From Odoribacteraceae bacterium (GTDB lineage: Bacteria > Bacteroidota > Bacteroidia > Bacteroidales > Marinifilaceae): a stretch of DNA of 19,681 nucleotides. This document shows positions 17,001 through 19,681 of the stretch, one piece after another. Made by a program: the position numbers and the translations under genes. Below the pieces are notes generated by a model that was given only the letters and a program-made list of their open reading frames with translations, searched no databases and was not told where the DNA came from. Each line of letters starts with the position of its first letter. Position 1 is the stretch's first letter. The stretch is taken from assembly GCA_031259905.1 (NCBI GenBank), contig JAIRKS010000014.1, positions 1 to 19,681 on the forward strand. Direction: 5' to 3'.

Positions 17001-18799
17001 TCCCCCTCGCCCTCGGGCAAGGAGAATACGTCTCCGGCATCGGTGCGCCATTCGCCATCACCGTCATCGGCGGGCTTGGCATGAGCACCCTCCTCACCCT
17101 CGTCATCATCCCCGCCCTCTACTCCGGCATGGAAGACGCCCTACAACGCGTCCGCTCCCAGGGCCTATTCATGAAAACCCTCCAGGCCGTGCTCCTCGCC
17201 GGATCGCTGATCCTGGTCTTCATACACGGTGACGACCTCCTCGACAAGGTCTTCTACACCCTCCTCGCCGTCATCCTCGTGCCGGGAGTCACCTGGTTCC
17301 TCGAAAGCAGCCTCCGGCGCGCCACGAGTAACATCATCCCCTCGTCCGAAGAACTCGTCATCACCATCACCAACCTCGTCAAGATATACGGCCGTCCATC
17401 GCTCTTCAACCGCGAGTGGAACTCCGGCGTGAAAATCCGCGAGCGCCTCGGCCTCAAGGCTCAATACCGCTCCTGGCGCGACCTCCAGCCCTTCGTCTGG
17501 CTACTGCCCGTCCTCGCCTTCATGTACTACTTCACCTTCATCTACCAGGAACTGTTCCTCTGGGCCGTCATCTTCGGCGTCGTCACCTGGGCCATGACCC
17601 TCTCCGTCCTCGACATCATCGCCCGCTTCACCCGCGTCCGCGCCGGCGACACCGCCGGGAAAATCGTCGCGCGCCTCCGCGACGTCACGCGCTACCTCGC
17701 GCCCGTCGTCCTCCTCTGGTGGGCGGGAGACAAATTCTACAACGACGGCGGCGCCATCTTCCTCGGCCTCTTCTGGTACGCCGCCATACTCGCCCGCTAC
17801 CTCGCCGTCAAGATACACGAGGAAAACATCAACATCGACCTCATCTCCGGTCGCTTCCGGGCCTTCAGGAAAAGCGTCTACCGTGCCGCCACCAAAATGC
17901 CCCTCATCGGCATCCCCCCGAAACCCTTCAAGGCGCTAAGTTCCGTCTCGATGGAAATACGCACCGGCATGTTCGGCCTGCTCGGCCCCAACGGGGCGGG
18001 AAAAACCACCCTCATGCGCGTCATCTGCGGCGTCTTCGAGCAGAGCTACGGGAAAATATTCATCAACGGCATTGACACCCTCGAAAAACGCGAGGAACTA
18101 CAAGGGCTCATCGGCTACCTCCCGCAAGAATTCGGCACCTACGAGAACCTTACCGCCGCCGAATTCCTCGACTACCAGGCCCTCCTCAAGGGAATAAGCG
18201 ACACCCGCACCCGCCACGACCGCGTCGAGGAAGTACTCGCCGCCGTCCACATGTTCGAGAACAAGGACAAGAGAATCTCCTCCTTCTCCGGCGGAATGAA
18301 ACAGCGCATTGGCATCGCCCAGACCCTCCTCAACCTCCCGCGCATACTCGTCGTCGACGAGCCTACCGCCGGCCTCGATCCCCGCGAGCGCATCCGCTTC
18401 CGCAACCTCCTCGTCGAGCTCTCCCGCAACCGCATCGTCATCTTCTCCACGCACATCATAGAGGACATCGCCAGCTCCTGCAATCAGGTCGGCGTCATCA
18501 ACAAGGGAGAACTCAAGTACCTCGGCACGCCCGCCGACATGGCAAACATCGCCAAGGACGTCACGTGGAGCTTCGAGGTACCCGTCCGCGACTTCGCCCG
18601 CCTGCCGGCGGACCTCCTCGTCGTCCACCACATCCGCCAGGGAGACCTCATCAAGGTACGATGCCTCTGCGAGAGAAAGCCGACGCCGGACGCCGTCAAC
18701 ATCCTCCCGGCGCTCGAGGACTCCTACCTCTGGCTGCTGAGAAACGTCAAGATTCAAGGAAACGAACGCGTCATCACCTCCGCGGCCATCGACGCGTAA
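14048..18799 (+). CDS. RND permease fused to an ABC ATPase with membrane insert
   Basis: One uninterrupted 1583-residue frame. Residues 1-1030 are a complete RND permease (TM1 about 8-28, TM2 about 337-352, TM7 about 521-540, TM8 about 872-892). Its TM4 motif is GMLLDNSIVVMEN (Asp399, Asn400) and its TM10 motif VINNSIILID (Asn939), so only one acidic relay residue remains. A Ser/Gly-rich stretch lies at 643-652. Two added helices follow (1045-1060, 1068-1085), then LVITITNLVKIYG (1103-1115), which looks like the first strand of an ABC domain. Next comes an insert with four helices (about 1148-1166, 1169-1191, 1216-1232, 1236-1253). The ABC domain resumes at KALSSVSMEI (1295): Walker A GPNGAGKT 1313-1320, Gln1360, signature FSGGM 1413-1417, D1437-E1438, His1469. 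All catalytic residues are present. Even helix numbers keep both ABC parts cytoplasmic. A short permease gene follows after 19 bp and is its probable partner. Confidence 0.92.
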   Translation: MNSIIKRKVLVSMLFIGLVLMGIFSNQYLPMELYPNAELPELSVGISYNGKELDPTYVESKAAIPVEGVISSLEGVEEIETTVDPRQTRIRISFSQSVNIKYTQLQLEEKILAISKTLPEDEFRVTVSKGGAGNAGSNQLMNLRILGDDLDYVRNVVDVEIVPYFEYIDGVAEVTVSGGRQKSIEIIVDPDQLKALNITKSTISSLISQNQADKTFSGIAYDNNKRYFVNVTAEYLATEDLGNIVVASGPILLRDIAEINFGVKEQETYSRANGKEIITCRLSKSPTANIIDLAGRVREEIERLNGELQSKGIVIEVESDASEVMSDNINKIIDLALTGALLAIFVLYLFLRKLRIVSVVTFSIPISVFSSFCFFYLFDITINTLTLTGIALAVGMLLDNSIVVMENIYRLKAQRLPDDEATARGTREVWKSIFAATITTVTVFLPFLFTDNYQIKLLGEHIGISIIATLSISLLVALLLIPMAINYLLKRQPGDVNFNNLSIHNRLVQIYRAILKMALRAPTRVILVSLVALFLSIVLSQAFTLNVLREPESDSFRAVITPSSTSTLQATDEMVRGLEEELLAIPEIEEFTSSVAADEAILSVKLKEDFKEINNKSIVQVRDEIYAIAKRLRVPDIEITTTASASSSSGGSFTGNTGLLRMMGIGTQQERIVIKGEDFEEMTSFGDLLLYQVNELDNVSNARLTSSPSSREAKINFDPYLMGVNDITPRVVSTALNSSSPQSRTNIMYKTKDAEYEIVLQDNNYDESDQKTQVTTLADLRRTPVQRSSGDPLVELQDFSRVNIGPGQGTIRRKNQTKDLNLVYQFSQEINGSKTLLEVARQEIDELVQNQVTPSGVGIEIIHEESEMGDFTFLVIAALLLIYMILAAVFESLIAPVVLMFSIPLAAIGSLLALLLTSNSLENATVYIGFIILVGIVINNSIILIDYTTLLRRGGNRKPRAILLAGMSRLRPILITAITTVVALVPLALGQGEYVSGIGAPFAITVIGGLGMSTLLTLVIIPALYSGMEDALQRVRSQGLFMKTLQAVLLAGSLILVFIHGDDLLDKVFYTLLAVILVPGVTWFLESSLRRATSNIIPSSEELVITITNLVKIYGRPSLFNREWNSGVKIRERLGLKAQYRSWRDLQPFVWLLPVLAFMYYFTFIYQELFLWAVIFGVVTWAMTLSVLDIIARFTRVRAGDTAGKIVARLRDVTRYLAPVVLLWWAGDKFYNDGGAIFLGLFWYAAILARYLAVKIHEENINIDLISGRFRAFRKSVYRAATKMPLIGIPPKPFKALSSVSMEIRTGMFGLLGPNGAGKTTLMRVICGVFEQSYGKIFINGIDTLEKREELQGLIGYLPQEFGTYENLTAAEFLDYQALLKGISDTRTRHDRVEEVLAAVHMFENKDKRISSFSGGMKQRIGIAQTLLNLPRILVVDEPTAGLDPRERIRFRNLLVELSRNRIVIFSTHIIEDIASSCNQVGVINKGELKYLGTPADMANIAKDVTWSFEVPVRDFARLPADLLVVHHIRQGDLIKVRCLCERKPTPDAVNILPALEDSYLWLLRNVKIQGNERVITSAAIDA

Positions 18800-18818
18800 A
18801 CCCTAAAACTGAAAGAAT

Positions 18819-19520
18819 ATGACACGCTTTTTAACCGTACTCGCGAAACTCGTGCAATACAACATAAAGATCATCTTCGGGAACAAGTTCCTCTACTTCA
18901 TGCTATCGGCCATCGGATTCTTCGTCGTCTTCGTCATCTTCAACCTCGTTCGCGACGACGAGATCACCCGCGCCACCGCCTACTCCATCCTCGCCTTCCC
19001 CTGCGTCCTGCTCGTCTTCTACCCCATGTGCTTCGGGCTGCAGAACGACCAAGACGCCAAGATCGTCGAGATCATCTTCGGCATCCCCAACTACAGCTAC
19101 AAGGTATGGCTATTCCGCCTCCTCATCGCCTACGTCATTTGCTTCGTCGTCACCTACCCGCTGGCCCTCCTCACGTGGGCCGTCGTCGTGGACGTCCCGC
19201 CCCTCTCCCTCACCCTCCACTGCCTCCTGCTGGCCCTCTTCATCGGGTCGCTCGCCTTCATGTTCAGCACCTACATCAGGAACGGCGCCGGCACGGCCGT
19301 CGTCATCATCATCATCTCCATCGTCCTCTTCATGTTCCAGGGAGCGCTCTCCGGCACGCGCTGGGACTTCTTCGTCAACCCCTTCGACCTCCCGCTCAAC
19401 AGCAACCAGCAAATCTTCTACGAGACGCTCTTCAACAACCGCGTCGTCATGTGCGTTGCCTCCGCGCTCTTCATCCTCGTCGGGCTGAATAACACCCGGA
19501 ACCGGGAGAAGTTCATATAA
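18819..19520 (+). CDS. ABC-2 type permease, short six-helix subunit
   Basis: A 233-residue membrane protein with six predicted helices (about 26-45, 54-74, 96-123, 130-152, 156-177, 206-225) and no large soluble domain. Between helices 2 and 3 it has QNDQDAKIVEIIFGIPNYSYKVW, equivalent to the Asp/Lys-rich coupling segment in the large permease at 4889 (KRDKKLDTAEVTYVRPMSNTDY). This supports an ABC-2 membrane subunit rather than an unrelated membrane protein. It lies 19 bp after the RND-ABC fusion gene and probably supplies the membrane half for that fused ATPase; pairing with the large permease into a heterodimer is also reasonable. It is the last gene of the run. Third codon positions are heavily C-biased, like the fusion gene. 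Confidence 0.82.
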   Translation: MTRFLTVLAKLVQYNIKIIFGNKFLYFMLSAIGFFVVFVIFNLVRDDEITRATAYSILAFPCVLLVFYPMCFGLQNDQDAKIVEIIFGIPNYSYKVWLFRLLIAYVICFVVTYPLALLTWAVVVDVPPLSLTLHCLLLALFIGSLAFMFSTYIRNGAGTAVVIIIISIVLFMFQGALSGTRWDFFVNPFDLPLNSNQQIFYETLFNNRVVMCVASALFILVGLNNTRNREKFI

Positions 19521-19654
19521 ACGCCGGGAGAGCGCGGGCTACCGGGCAACGCGCTCCCCGTCACCTCTCCCCGCGAGCGCCCCGCGCCTGACCCCTTTCT
19601 CCCGACCGCGCACCCGCCCCCCCCGGCAATGGCGCCGCCCCCCCCGTCAAAAGA
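19521..19654. other. C-rich downstream region with one hairpin
   Basis: No gene is visible. GAGCGCG (19530-19536) pairs with CGCGCTC (19550-19556) around a 13-nt loop just after the last stop codon. No T-run follows, so it is not a standard intrinsic terminator, though it may mark or protect the 3' end of the transcript. The plus strand is extremely C-rich here, including runs of six to eight C, mirroring the G-rich noncoding sequence near position 330. Confidence 0.4.
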
Positions 19655-19681
19655 GTCGACACTTTCGCCAATAATGTCGAC
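19655..19681. repeat. 7-bp inverted repeat at the window edge
   Basis: GTCGACA (19655-19661) and TGTCGAC (19675-19681) are perfect inverted copies separated by 13 bp of more AT-rich sequence. The right arm ends exactly at the last base of the window, so the repeat may be longer. It could be a regulator site, a hairpin or the edge of an element; the visible sequence cannot decide. Confidence 0.4.

Overview
The window looks like a chromosomal segment from a member of the Bacteroidota, probably order Bacteroidales. The evidence is a BF3164-like beta-propeller lipoprotein, Bacteroidota-style RsgA and RecO, a TAnnTTTG-type -7 promoter element, few Shine-Dalgarno sequences, and an ABC permease joined to an M1-peptidase-like ectodomain. 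The genes are GC-rich and the spacers are short and AT-rich. I cannot name the genus from the sequence alone.

Layout. Positions 1-320 hold a decaying 21-bp tandem repeat, cut by the left window edge, with no convincing gene. Positions 358-1392 (minus strand) encode a lipoprotein. It diverges across a G-rich, hairpin-forming spacer from a housekeeping operon on the plus strand: rsgA (ribosome assembly GTPase), rdgB (nucleotide-pool sanitation) and recO (recombinational repair), tightly packed with rdgB and recO overlapping. An AT-rich 148-bp spacer follows.

The rest (3944-19520) is one co-directional run of seven genes separated by only 15-42 bp: a free ABC ATPase; a large ABC-2 type permease with a periplasmic M1-peptidase-like region and a golvesin/xanthan-lyase-like C-terminal domain; a TolC-family outer-membrane channel; a lipoprotein RND adaptor; a first RND permease; a second RND permease fused to an ABC ATPase; and a small six-helix ABC-2 permease. 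Read as one machine, this is a hybrid RND/ABC/TolC export complex. The parts list suits two RND subunits, one adaptor and one outer-membrane channel, plus a heterodimeric ABC transporter (two permeases, two ATPases) physically tied to the RND pump through the fusion protein. The substrate cannot be read from the sequence.

The most striking point is inside the 1583-residue fusion. The first strand of the ABC domain (residues about 1102-1115) is separated from the rest (from about residue 1295) by an insert of about 180 residues with four predicted membrane helices. Helix counts keep both pieces of the ATPase in the cytoplasm. A second large-scale signal is a reversal of strand GC skew: the plus strand is G-rich on the left and C-rich on the right, although gene direction does not change from 1559 onward.
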